This document shows, piece after piece, positions 33,826 through 42,437 of a stretch of 64,000 bases of DNA; position 1 is the stretch's first letter, and every line of letters starts with the position of its first letter. The position numbers were made by a program, and so were the translations under genes. This stretch comes from CAZLYK01 sp964563495 (GTDB lineage: Bacteria; Acidobacteriota; Blastocatellia; RBC074). The notes below the pieces were generated by a model. That model searched no databases. It was not told the origin of the DNA and saw only the letters and a program-made list of their open reading frames with translations. The stretch lies in contig CAZLYK010000014.1 in assembly GCA_964563495.1 (NCBI GenBank), positions 1 through 64,000 of the forward strand, read 5' to 3'.

Positions 33826-36329
33826 GACACATACTAAGCTCTTCTATCCCAATCGCGATTTCCGGTTTGCTTGGAACCGTCATCCTGATGCAATCGCCAG
33901 CGAGTGGTCAACCGCCACAAACCATCGAAGAGGTAGATTGCGGCAGGTTCGTGTGCCGAAATGTCGATAGAACAGATGTAAGCGCCTTACAAGCGGCCAC
34001 GAAGATATTGACGGAGAAGATGGAACAGCAAATCCTCCGCTATCGCCTCCGACCCTTGGTCACGAGGCCAAGCAATTGCGCAGACTCTTCCGCTGAAGTT
34101 GCAGCGGACCTGCTGAGCGAAGCTTGTAAGGATCCAGACCAGAGCCTCAACGACTGGAGCGTCGACAACATTGTCAGCGACCTGGAGATCACTGGTGCTC
34201 CGTCGGGGAAGACCTATCATCTCTATTGTGAGAACGCGACTATGTTGACCTCTCCGGATGGAGCACGATCGTATGGAATCGATATATGGGGAGCTCGGGA
34301 GCAAGGAGTTTTCCGGTTGAACAAGGTTGGAGACGGACAATATACTGCGACAGTACCAATCACCGTCAAATGCAGTAGAGAAATGGATGCGGCTTTGAAC
34401 GACCCGAGGATTTCGTCGGCGGACAAGTCTTTTCTTCGTCAAGATCGATTCAGAGTATACTCGGATCCGACATTCAGAAAAGTCAACACCGAGGACAAGC
34501 TAATCCCTGAAGGGCTTCCGCCTCGCGTTCATGGGCGCATCAACTGCGGCAGCGGAACATTGCACCAGGTTGGCACAATGAGTCTCGCACCTGCAGTAAG
34601 TACCGCGAACGCTAGCTCTGATTCCATCCCTATACCAGGAATCTGCGCTACTGGAGAAAGCTCGCTGCCGGTTCGCGGAACATCCGTATCCTCTTTTGAT
34701 CCCAACGACAAAGTTGGATCGCAAGGAAGTGGAAACGGCCAATATCTCGCCAGCGACAATCCACTGCGGTACAGCATATTTTTTGAGAATGTCGAGACCG
34801 CTACAGCTCCCGCGCAAGAAGTCGTCATCACCGATCAGCTTGACACGTCCAAGATAGATCTCAATACCCTCAGTCTCGGACCAGTTAGCTTTGGAAACAA
34901 ACAAATCGTCCCGCCTCCGAGCCTCACCGAATACACAACCATCGTTGATCTTCGTCCTGCAAAGCAGTTACTTGTAATTGTAGGGGGTCGCCTCAACAAA
35001 ACCACTGGCCTGCTTACTTGGCGCTTTACATCAGTTGATCCAGTGACAGGTCAATTCCCTGATGATCCTCTTGCTGGATTCCTGCCCCCAAACAAAGTCC
35101 CACCAGAAGGGGACGGGAGTGTCCTGTTCACCGTGATGCCGCAAAAAGGGCTGTCGACAGGGACTGAGATCCGAAATCGGGCGCAGATCATTTTTGATAC
35201 GAATGCACCGATCGACACACCGGAGTGGCTCAACACACTCGATAATACAAAGCCGGCGAGTAATATCCTCTCACTTCCTGCTGTGCAGAACACCGCCAGT
35301 TTCCAGGTTCAGTGGCAGGGAACAGATGTCGGCTCAGGCGTGCTTGATTACACCATCTATGTTTCAGAGAATGGCGGCCCCTTTACACCATGGTTGCTCA
35401 ACAGTGCCGCCACATCTGGAACATTTACCGGGCAACCGGGAATAACCTATGGGTTCTACAGCCTCGCCCGAGATCGGACAGGTAACCTCGAAGACGCTCC
35501 CGCTCTTGCCGATGTCGCTACTCAAATAGCCGTAGGCTACGAGGGGGATGTGGCTCCACGCCCGAATGGCAGCGGAACATTAGTTGTCTCCGACTGGGTG
35601 CAGGTCGGGCGCTTCTCGGTCGGGCTGGATACGCCTGCTTCCGGAAGCGAGTTCCAACGCGCCGATTGTGCGCCGCGGGCGGCTCTGGGTGACGGACAGA
35701 TCACAATCGCCGATTGGGTACAGGCGGGACGGTATTCCGTTGGACTTGATCCTCTCACCGATGCCGGCGGTCCGGTGCTGTCCGCCAACTCGCCCTTATT
35801 GCTCAGCCAACGTCAGAACGCGCCATCCGGGAAAGGGACTCGATGGCTACGCGTAAACAACCAAAGACTTGCCCCAGAGCAGGAATGGGTGAGCGTGCCG
35901 GTTGAATTGGTTGCGCTGGGCGGAGAGAACGGGGCCAGTTTCACCATCGAGTACGATCCGATGGTCTTGCGCTACGACGGTCATGAGTTGGGTCATGATT
36001 CCCGTGGTCGGGCGCAGGTACTGGTCCAAACGAAGCAGGTCGGCCAGGGGCGTCTGGGTCTCGGCATAGTCTTGCAGCCGGGCGGGCAGTATGCGGCCGG
36101 CGTGAGAGAATTGATACGGCTTCGATTCAAGGTCGTCGAACCTGCTGCGTGGTTTGCGAAAGTGAAGATTGGCGAAGGGCTAACCCCTCTGAGCCTGGTC
36201 AACGATCGCGCGCAGAATCTGCCGGTCAAGGCAATTCGAAATACGTTACAAGGTGGAGAGTTAACCCCTTCCCTCAGGCTCAAAGATCGTCCGGACGCGA
36301 GTGACCGGGATAAACGTCTATTGAAGTAG
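33822..36329 (+). CDS. Large exported protein with dockerin-like repeat pair and cohesin-like module
   Basis: An 835-residue secreted protein. It has an N-terminal region without clear family, a DUF11/DUF7619-like conserved repeat (about 290-465, SSFDPNDKVGSQG to RAQIIFDTNAPIDTPEW) and an Ig-like fold (about 475-565). A dockerin-like duplicated motif follows (about 570-645, two copies of DWVQ-GR-SVGLD, the second in GDGQITIADWVQAGRYSVGL). The C-terminal domain (about 680-820, VSVPVELVALG, FTIEYDPMVLRYDG, ELIRLRFKVVEP) has the strand pattern of a cohesin. Dockerin and cohesin normally pair between proteins. A non-cellulosomal surface assembly with the LamG partner is possible. The first dockerin copy lacks some Asp ligands. 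Confidence 0.78.
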   Translation: MRHILSSSIPIAISGLLGTVILMQSPASGQPPQTIEEVDCGRFVCRNVDRTDVSALQAATKILTEKMEQQILRYRLRPLVTRPSNCADSSAEVAADLLSEACKDPDQSLNDWSVDNIVSDLEITGAPSGKTYHLYCENATMLTSPDGARSYGIDIWGAREQGVFRLNKVGDGQYTATVPITVKCSREMDAALNDPRISSADKSFLRQDRFRVYSDPTFRKVNTEDKLIPEGLPPRVHGRINCGSGTLHQVGTMSLAPAVSTANASSDSIPIPGICATGESSLPVRGTSVSSFDPNDKVGSQGSGNGQYLASDNPLRYSIFFENVETATAPAQEVVITDQLDTSKIDLNTLSLGPVSFGNKQIVPPPSLTEYTTIVDLRPAKQLLVIVGGRLNKTTGLLTWRFTSVDPVTGQFPDDPLAGFLPPNKVPPEGDGSVLFTVMPQKGLSTGTEIRNRAQIIFDTNAPIDTPEWLNTLDNTKPASNILSLPAVQNTASFQVQWQGTDVGSGVLDYTIYVSENGGPFTPWLLNSAATSGTFTGQPGITYGFYSLARDRTGNLEDAPALADVATQIAVGYEGDVAPRPNGSGTLVVSDWVQVGRFSVGLDTPASGSEFQRADCAPRAALGDGQITIADWVQAGRYSVGLDPLTDAGGPVLSANSPLLLSQRQNAPSGKGTRWLRVNNQRLAPEQEWVSVPVELVALGGENGASFTIEYDPMVLRYDGHELGHDSRGRAQVLVQTKQVGQGRLGLGIVLQPGGQYAAGVRELIRLRFKVVEPAAWFAKVKIGEGLTPLSLVNDRAQNLPVKAIRNTLQGGELTPSLRLKDRPDASDRDKRLLK

Positions 36330-36387
36330 GGAGGCATAGAATGCGACGGCCTGTCCTGTCACGTTTGTTCCTGACCTGGTGGAGAAT

Positions 36388-36777
36388 CTATCCTTCTAGT
36401 GCTCGGTGAACGAGCAGCGTATCCGCATACTGGACAAACCGGATGGCTTTTCCATCTCGAATCTTCCAGACATGGGCAAAGTCGGCCTGAAAACTTTTGC
36501 CCGTGGCTTTGTATCTGCCGCTGTATCGGCCCAGCACGACGATGGTATCTCCGCCATCGATGAATTCAGCGGGTATGGCGGCAAACCCGTCCCACTCCGT
36601 GCCGAGCCGCATGAAAACGCCTTCCAGCACGGCGTTGGGGCCGTTATAGGTTCCGCCGTAGGGAAATCCTTCGGCTTCCGTCCAGGCAATGTTGGCGTCT
36701 AAAAACCCGATGACCGTCGGAACGTCCCCTCTGGCAAAGGCTTGATACAGACCCTGTACTGCATTGAGGTTGCCCAT
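36388..36777 (-). CDS. SnoaL-like ketosteroid-isomerase-family protein
   Basis: A 129-residue NTF2-fold protein of the SnoaL-like type: VQGLYQAFARGDVPTVIGFL, then IAWTEAEGFPYGGTYNGP and the FAHVWKIRDGKAIRFVQYAD strands. It resembles enzymes described as ketosteroid-isomerase-related, with no confirmed activity. It is convergent with the cohesin/dockerin gene and stands alone. Confidence 0.88.
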   Translation of the reverse strand: MGNLNAVQGLYQAFARGDVPTVIGFLDANIAWTEAEGFPYGGTYNGPNAVLEGVFMRLGTEWDGFAAIPAEFIDGGDTIVVLGRYSGRYKATGKSFQADFAHVWKIRDGKAIRFVQYADTLLVHRALEG

Positions 36778-36814
36778 CTGTCTTTCCTTTCGTCGTTGGT
36801 GGTTTCAATTAATC

Positions 36815-36870
36815 GGAAGAAAATAGCTAGGAATAACAGGATTTTGTTCTGCCTTGTCTTTGATCCCGTT
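36815..36870. repeat. Repeat family A, one arm joined to family B
   Basis: GGAAGAAAATAGCTAGGAAT is followed by AACAGGATTTTGTTCTGCC and TTGTCTTTGATC, matching one arm and the loop of family A. The sequence then runs without a break into the family-B palindrome at 36871. This joint copy shows the two families belong to one composite element. Confidence 0.8.
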
Positions 36871-36934
36871 TATAGCAAGTTTCACGTTTGTGCGACCGCG
36901 AGGACGCGGTCGCACAAACGTGAAACTTGCTATA
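36871..36934. repeat. Repeat family B, perfect 30-bp inverted repeat
   Basis: Arms 36871-36900 and 36905-36934 are exact reverse complements around AGGA. The core is GTGCGACCGCG/CGCGGTCGCAC and the outer part is TATAGCAAGTTTCACG. It lies 17 bases past the end of the radical SAM gene and could also act as a bidirectional RNA 3'-end hairpin. Confidence 0.92.
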
Positions 36935-36950
36935 TTCGAGATTGAACACC

Positions 36951-38243
36951 TCAAGATAGCGCCCGCTGAGGTTTGGTCTGGTAGAGCCGCCACAGGTGCA
37001 GATTCATGCCCAAGTAGTAGAATGGGTGAGAGCGATTTGCCCAGAGGCGCCTGGCAATCGACGACCAGGAGTAGAACTTGCGCCGAAAACGGTCGTAACG
37101 CGCCTCGACCTCCGCCTTGCTCATGGTGGGATGCCGCCAGACCAGGTTGGTTCCCGTATACTGGCCCCAGCGAAAATCGAGAATCTTGCCGTCTCGCACG
37201 GCCTTGTCGTAGGTGACCGACCCGGGAAAGGGCGTCAAGATGCCGCAATTGACCATGTAGAGGTGGTTCTCGATCGCGAAGTCCAGAACCTTCTCGAAAC
37301 TTTCGGGAGTATCCTCCTCGAAACCGAAGATGAACGATCCCACAATCATAATCCCCGAGCGGTGCAGCTTGCGGATGTTTTCCTCGTAGTTGTGGACTTT
37401 GTTGAACTGTTTGTGGGCCGCGTTCAGTGTTTCCTGTTCCACCGACTCGATACCCACGAAGAGGCTGACGCAGCCCGAACGGGCCGCCAGCTTGAGCAGT
37501 TCCTCATCGCGGCAGATCAACTCCAGTGAGCCCTGGCTGGCCCACCGGACCTTGAGGGGAATGAGCGCCTCGCACAACTCGTAGGCGTAGGGCCTGGAGA
37601 GAAAGATATTGTCATCGACGAATAAGAGGCGTTTGGACTTGAAGCGTTTGATCTCCTCGACGATGTGCTCGACCGGTCGGGTGCGGAACTTTTTGCCGTA
37701 CATCTGCGTGACCGTGCAAAATTCGCAACCCAGCGGGCAGCCGCGGCCGGCCTGGATAACATCCAGGTGGGTGCCCTTCCCGTTATTGTGGAAGAGCTCC
37801 TTGCGAGGCATGGGCAGGTCCCGCAGGTCTATCAGCCGGTCAGACTTGTAGACCGGCTTGAGCCGGTCGGCCAGGAAATCGGCCATGAGTTCATCCCAGA
37901 CCATTTCGGCCTCATTGACCACGACTGCATCGAAATGTTCGCTGCATTCCGCCGCCATAAAGGTCGCGTGGCTGCCGCCGCAGATCGTCCGAATGCCCCG
38001 CTTGCGAAAATGGTCGGCCAGATAATAGCCCCGTTCGGCCTGGCAAGTCATCATGGTGATCCCGACCAGATCCGCAGACTCGTCGAGGTCGAGCGGTTCG
38101 AACTCTTCTTCGACAATCTTGATCTCATTGAAGTAGGGTGTGGCAAGCGCGGCAACCACGGCCAGGTTGAGGAGATGGACGTGCTTATGCCCCTTGAACC
38201 CTTGAACCCACAGGCCACTCGGCCCAATCAGCAATAATTTCAC
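36951..38243 (-). CDS. B12-binding domain radical SAM protein
   Basis: A 430-residue enzyme. The N-terminal cobalamin-binding Rossmann domain (about 1-135, VGITMMTCQAERGYYLADHF) is followed by a radical SAM core with the 4Fe-4S motif Cys-x3-Cys-x2-Cys in GRGCPLGCEFCTV near residue 167. A C-terminal tail lies at about 350-430. The subgroup resembles the hopanoid- or lipid-modifying B12-radical SAM proteins, but the substrate cannot be read from sequence. The gene lies on the minus strand downstream of the sulfatase gene, 63 bases apart. Confidence 0.9.
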   Translation of the reverse strand: MKLLLIGPSGLWVQGFKGHKHVHLLNLAVVAALATPYFNEIKIVEEEFEPLDLDESADLVGITMMTCQAERGYYLADHFRKRGIRTICGGSHATFMAAECSEHFDAVVVNEAEMVWDELMADFLADRLKPVYKSDRLIDLRDLPMPRKELFHNNGKGTHLDVIQAGRGCPLGCEFCTVTQMYGKKFRTRPVEHIVEEIKRFKSKRLLFVDDNIFLSRPYAYELCEALIPLKVRWASQGSLELICRDEELLKLAARSGCVSLFVGIESVEQETLNAAHKQFNKVHNYEENIRKLHRSGIMIVGSFIFGFEEDTPESFEKVLDFAIENHLYMVNCGILTPFPGSVTYDKAVRDGKILDFRWGQYTGTNLVWRHPTMSKAEVEARYDRFRRKFYSWSSIARRLWANRSHPFYYLGMNLHLWRLYQTKPQRALS

Positions 38244-38306
38244 GATAGGCTCCTCTCTGAAAAAGATGAAAACTGCAACAACGAGCGCTACTGGCAGCTC
38301 TCTGGC

Positions 38307-39767
38307 TTATCGCGCCGATGCTGACGTTTCTTTCAGCAAGCGTTTCATCTCCTGCTTCATCTCAGCGAGCGCCTGAGTCGCGCCGGGCTGATGAATCAGG
38401 TTCTTCATCTCGTAAGGATCAGTTTTGAGATCGTAAAGTTCATCCATCCCGTCCAGTTCCAGATAGTCAATATATTTCCAGCGCTCATTGCGTACCGCCT
38501 TGTAGCCCATTTGTAAAATGCGCGGGAAGACTTTGTCGGAGTAATATTCGATCATCAATGAATTGCGCCACGCAGGTCGTTTGCCATTGAGCAGCGGCAC
38601 CAGCGAACGCCCCTGAATCGTGTTCGGGACGCTCACGCCCGCCAGTTCCAGCAGCGTCGGAGCCAGATCAATGTTCAGCGCAAACTCGTCGCGCACCGTG
38701 CCCGCCCTGATGGCTTTGGGATAGCGCACCAGCAGCGGCATGCGAATGGATTCCTCATAAGCCAGCCGCCGTTCGACGCTCAGGCCGTGTTCTCCATAAA
38801 AGTAACCGTTGTCGCTGGTGAAGACGATAATCGTCTGGTCGAGCTGCCCGGTCTCTTTCAGCGATTTAATAATTTCGCCGACGCCTTCTTCAATCGCCAT
38901 GAGCGAACGCTGCCGTCCGAGAATGGCTTCGTCGCGCGTGGCGGTCGCGGCTCCGAGCGGCGGCAGGTTGCCGATCTGTCGTTGCAAGGCCGGCTTCCCT
39001 TCCGGCGCGCGGCCATAGTTCGGTCTGTGCGGAATCGCTTTGCCCGCATAGAGATTTTTGTGGCGCTCGGCGGGAATGAAGCGCTCGGAGTCAGCCAGGT
39101 TGACGCTACCATCGTTATTCTGCGTCACTTCGGGATGGATCGCTTTGTGCGCCAGATAGACCAGGAACGGTTTGTCGTGTCGCCGCTTGATGAACTCCAC
39201 CGCATAGCCGGTCAGAATATCCGTGATGTAGCCGGAGGGTTTGACCGACTTTCCGTCTTCGTTGATGTCGGGATCGCGGTATGTACCTTGTCCCTTGAAA
39301 CTCACCCAGCGATCAAACCCCGGACGCGGCTTGTCATCGTTCCCCATGTGCCATTTGCCGATAAAGGCAGTTTCGTAGCCCGATTGATGCAGCAACAGCG
39401 GAAAGGTGACAAGCCGATGACTGGCGGCAGAACGATCAACATTGTCGGTGATCCCGTGCGTGTGCGCATATTGCCCGGTCAGGAAGCCGGCACGCGAAGG
39501 CGAACACAACGGCGTCGTCATAAACGCGTTGCGGAACAGCGCGCCTTCTTTGCCGATGCGATCAATCTGAGGCGTTTTGATGAACGGATGCCCGGCAATG
39601 CCCAGTTCGTCCCAGCGCAGATCGTCAATCAGGATGAAAACGATGTTGGGCCGGGCTGGTTTGCTCTGGTCAGTCTGGGCCGGACCGGGAGAACCGAGGA
39701 CCAGCAGGATAATCGCGGCGGCAATAGGTAGATGTTTGGTTTTGAATGAGAGAAAAATGGTTTGCAT
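38307..39767 (-). CDS. Exported sulfatase (arylsulfatase A family)
   Basis: A 486-residue type I sulfatase with a signal peptide (about 1-30). The formylglycine motif CSPSRAGFLTG is in TTPLCSPSRAGFLTGQYAHT (residues about 90-110). Metal ligands are in FILIDDLRWDELG (Asp-Asp) and FTSDNGYF (Asp-Asn), and a His is in TAFIGKWHMG. It should desulfate a sulfated polysaccharide or other sulfate ester in the periplasm. Maturation needs a formylglycine-generating enzyme or anSME, neither of which is in the window. The neighbouring radical SAM protein has a B12 domain and no anSME features. Confidence 0.93.
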   Translation of the reverse strand: MQTIFLSFKTKHLPIAAAIILLVLGSPGPAQTDQSKPARPNIVFILIDDLRWDELGIAGHPFIKTPQIDRIGKEGALFRNAFMTTPLCSPSRAGFLTGQYAHTHGITDNVDRSAASHRLVTFPLLLHQSGYETAFIGKWHMGNDDKPRPGFDRWVSFKGQGTYRDPDINEDGKSVKPSGYITDILTGYAVEFIKRRHDKPFLVYLAHKAIHPEVTQNNDGSVNLADSERFIPAERHKNLYAGKAIPHRPNYGRAPEGKPALQRQIGNLPPLGAATATRDEAILGRQRSLMAIEEGVGEIIKSLKETGQLDQTIIVFTSDNGYFYGEHGLSVERRLAYEESIRMPLLVRYPKAIRAGTVRDEFALNIDLAPTLLELAGVSVPNTIQGRSLVPLLNGKRPAWRNSLMIEYYSDKVFPRILQMGYKAVRNERWKYIDYLELDGMDELYDLKTDPYEMKNLIHQPGATQALAEMKQEMKRLLKETSASAR

Positions 39768-39902
39768 TGTTATCTCGACTCGCCCTGCAAGACGAACGCC
39801 GCCTTACGCTCATGCCGGGGCACTGTTCATGGCGCCGGGGAAATTAACCAGATTGGGGGCAGTTTTGGCTGCTCCGAAATGTTGCTGTTGCCGCGGCCTT
39901 GA

Positions 39903-41141
39903 TTATGGCTTCTCGAAAATCATGAAGTACATCTTCTTGCCGTATTCCCGGTCGTAGAATCCTGGCCGGGTTTCTTTGAAGACTAAGCCGTGGCGGGCGA
40001 CTTCTTCGCGCACCAATTCAGCCGGGATGCTGTGCAACCTATGGTATTCGGTGCGGGGCCGGCCGGAAGGCGCTTCGCCGTCGATGATCACCAACCGCCC
40101 GCCGGGTTTCAACGCAGTAAACACGGCTTGCAGCATTTGGTCGTACTCGCGGAATTCATGGTACGAGTCAACGATCAAGACCGCGTCAAGCTCGCTCGGC
40201 AGATGCGGGTCGGCGCTCTCGCTCAGGATCGCTTCGACCTGGCCGAGCTTTTCGCGCTCTTTGCGCTGCCGTACTTGATTAATCGCCTCTTCGTCAATGT
40301 CTACAGCGTAGACCTTGCCGGCCGCGCCGACCCGCGTGGCCAGACGAAAGGTGAAATAACCGAAGCCGCTGCCAATGTCCGCCACGCGCTGCCCTGGCTT
40401 GACCGCCATGGCGTCAAACACTTCGGCAGGTCTTTGCCACTCGTCACGCTTGCGGCTACGGTCTGATTCCGGTGACGGAGCGCCTACACTCGTTTGATCA
40501 ATGCTCTTGAGCGCCGGTCTACTTCCGCCCACCCGGCGCTTTAAGATGAAGCTACTGGGAGGCGGCGCATGCGGGATGCCGACGGGTTCTGTCGTTCCCT
40601 GAAGTGTGTTTTCATCGACGAGTTTGGCGGTGTAGAGAATAATGCCCGTACTCGGATTGCGCAGCCCCCATTGTAGCGTTTGTCCATCGAGCACTCGGAT
40701 GAACTGAAACTCCAGTTGAAATGGCTCTACGCCGGCGGGCGTCACCCGATGTCGCGCGTAAACCCCGCCATCCCTGGCCTCGAAGGTCGTAACGCTGCCT
40801 ACCAGGCCGTCACTTTTTCTGGTTGATTCCCAGGCGCCGAGAAAAGGCTTCATCTTCTCAATATCGGGCCGCGGCAACTTCGCCCATTCCGCCAGCCTGG
40901 GGTCAGCCTTTTCCTGTTCTTGACTGGCATCGGTCAAAGAGCGGCTCCAGCCTGCGGCAAGGCCGACTGCTTCAGCGAAGTTATTGGATGGTGATTTCTT
41001 CTCGCTGACTCTTCGCTGATAGGTAGAGGTATCGGCAGTCGGCAGCTTCTCTCCCGCCGGCGCGAACAAGGCAAAACCAATTAGCGCGCTGGATGTCAAT
41101 AGACACACCACGACCGGCGCCCAGATTTTCCGAGGCTTCAT
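39903..41141 (-). CDS. Exported or membrane-anchored SAM-dependent methyltransferase fusion
   Basis: A 412-residue protein with an N-terminal signal/anchor segment (MKPRKIWAPVVVCLLTSSAL). A domain of about 120 residues resembling DUF1579-like lipocalin-type proteins follows (LGAWESTRKSDGLVGSVTTF). The C-terminal class I methyltransferase (about 235-412) has motif I as ADIGSGFGYFTFRLA and motif post-I as VYAVDIDEE. An export signal on an S-adenosylmethionine-dependent enzyme is odd, because SAM is cytoplasmic; a membrane anchor facing the cytoplasm is the simpler reading. The substrate is unknown. It is upstream of the sulfatase gene on the same strand. Confidence 0.8.
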   Translation of the reverse strand: MKPRKIWAPVVVCLLTSSALIGFALFAPAGEKLPTADTSTYQRRVSEKKSPSNNFAEAVGLAAGWSRSLTDASQEQEKADPRLAEWAKLPRPDIEKMKPFLGAWESTRKSDGLVGSVTTFEARDGGVYARHRVTPAGVEPFQLEFQFIRVLDGQTLQWGLRNPSTGIILYTAKLVDENTLQGTTEPVGIPHAPPPSSFILKRRVGGSRPALKSIDQTSVGAPSPESDRSRKRDEWQRPAEVFDAMAVKPGQRVADIGSGFGYFTFRLATRVGAAGKVYAVDIDEEAINQVRQRKEREKLGQVEAILSESADPHLPSELDAVLIVDSYHEFREYDQMLQAVFTALKPGGRLVIIDGEAPSGRPRTEYHRLHSIPAELVREEVARHGLVFKETRPGFYDREYGKKMYFMIFEKP

Positions 41142-41272
41142 CGTTTACCCCCTTTCGCGATTTGATGATTTGACCTGGCCGGAGCGGCTCCAGCCGTTTA
41201 CTCAGCCCGCACCCGCTCCGAGCCATTGCTCCAGCCACTCCCTTTTGCGTGTTTCGCGACCCCAGTTTCTGC

Positions 41273-41989
41273 TTAGACGTACTCGATCTTGCCTCCGCAT
41301 TCCTTGCAGAATTTCGGTTTGCCATCCATCTCGGTCCCGCAAGCTTTGCAACGCAGCTTGGCGTTCATCGGCTGGCCGCATTCCGGGCAGAACTTGCTGT
41401 TGGAGACCGTCCCGCAGTTCGCACAAGAAACGCCGACAAAAGATTGCGCGTTGGCAGCTTCGACCACCGGATTGACGGACTGACGGCTCGGAGCGGTTTC
41501 GACCGACTCCGCGCTCATATCGGTTTGAGAGACGTAATCGGTTTGCAGCGCCCGATCGTAGAGCTGGACCCGCGCTATGTCGGCTTTGGCCTGTGCGTGG
41601 TGGGCGGTGAATTCTTCCTGATAATTCGGAGCGCATCCTTCGCACAAACCCGCGCCCGCATTCCAGCAGACATCCGGGCAGACCCAGCGACCGCAGCGTG
41701 TGCATTGATGGAAATGTTGTTTGGCCTCCTCGACCGCGACGGCAAAAGCGTCATCGTGGGCTTTGCCGCCGACAGCGCGTTGAATGTCATAGGCGCTGTT
41801 GCCGGCGCTGGAGAGAATTCCACCGAAAATGTTGCCGGCGGCGCGAAGCAGGTCACCCGCAACGCCGGTCATCGACGTTTGAAAGCGCGACATAAAACCA
41901 TTGCCGCACTTGTCGCAATGGAAGCGAAATTGGTATCCACGATCGGTTGAAAGATCGTCGAAGTTTGCCGTGAATTTAATGAGCGCCAT
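41273..41989 (-). CDS. Zinc-ribbon protein with multiple CxxC motifs
   Basis: A 238-residue cytoplasmic protein. An N-terminal zinc site (FHCDKCGNGF) is followed by a helical middle, a CTRCGRWVC...CEGC cluster (about 120-145) and two C-terminal double-zinc ribbons (CANCGTVSNSKFCPECGQP and CKACGTEMDGKPKFCKECGG). It resembles double-zinc-ribbon proteins of unknown role. The ATG at 41989 (MALIKFTANF) fits a ribosome site better than the longer frame to 42046. Confidence 0.8.
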   Translation of the reverse strand: MALIKFTANFDDLSTDRGYQFRFHCDKCGNGFMSRFQTSMTGVAGDLLRAAGNIFGGILSSAGNSAYDIQRAVGGKAHDDAFAVAVEEAKQHFHQCTRCGRWVCPDVCWNAGAGLCEGCAPNYQEEFTAHHAQAKADIARVQLYDRALQTDYVSQTDMSAESVETAPSRQSVNPVVEAANAQSFVGVSCANCGTVSNSKFCPECGQPMNAKLRCKACGTEMDGKPKFCKECGGKIEYV

Positions 41990-42437
41990 GGCCTGAATCC
42001 TCTTTTCAAGTTTGGTGGGGGTCGATGGAGATGCGACCGGCATCATAGAATAAGATCGAGCGGCATGAAAGTAGATAAATTAAAAAGCCATTTTCATTGA
42101 GCAGATCTTTCACTGATCAAAACAGCTTGCCTGCTTCCTTTAGGGCAATAGTTGAACGGGCTTCGAAATGAAGTAGTTGCTTCATTTCAATTTCGACGCC
42201 CATTCGCTGGTCAAAGGAAATAGACAGGATTAACAGGATTTCCACAGGATTAAACAGGATCAAAGACAAGGCAGAACAAAATCCTGTTAATCCTGTCTAT
42301 TTCCTTAAAAAAACTCAGCCCTCCACCTTAAACTCAAGATATAATTCCTCTTGGACCTTGGCATCGATCAATGCATCGAGGCGCAGACCTGCCAGGGCTC
42401 ATTCGTTTTAATTTTGCAAAGGAGATAAGTTAAACAA
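41990..42437. other. Divergent intergenic region before glnS
   Basis: This 448-base gap has a hairpin GAAATGAAG/CTTCATTTC (42165-42188) and one full copy of repeat family A (42214-42306). No gene was found. Promoters for the zinc-ribbon gene and for glnS should be here; GAGATAAGTT lies before the glnS start. Confidence 0.55.
42214..42306. repeat. Repeat family A, palindromic copy (28-bp arms)
   Basis: AAGGAAATAGACAGGATTAA and CAGGATTT (42214-42241) are exactly reversed at 42279-42306. The loop has a further ACAGGATTAAACAGGAT unit and ATCAAAGACAAGGCAGA, shared with the loops of other copies. Confidence 0.88.

Noticed and set aside
32150..42306. Possible CRISPR arrays from the repeated ACAGGATT units
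   Set aside because: Units are palindromic and adjacent without regular unique spacers, and no cas genes are present.
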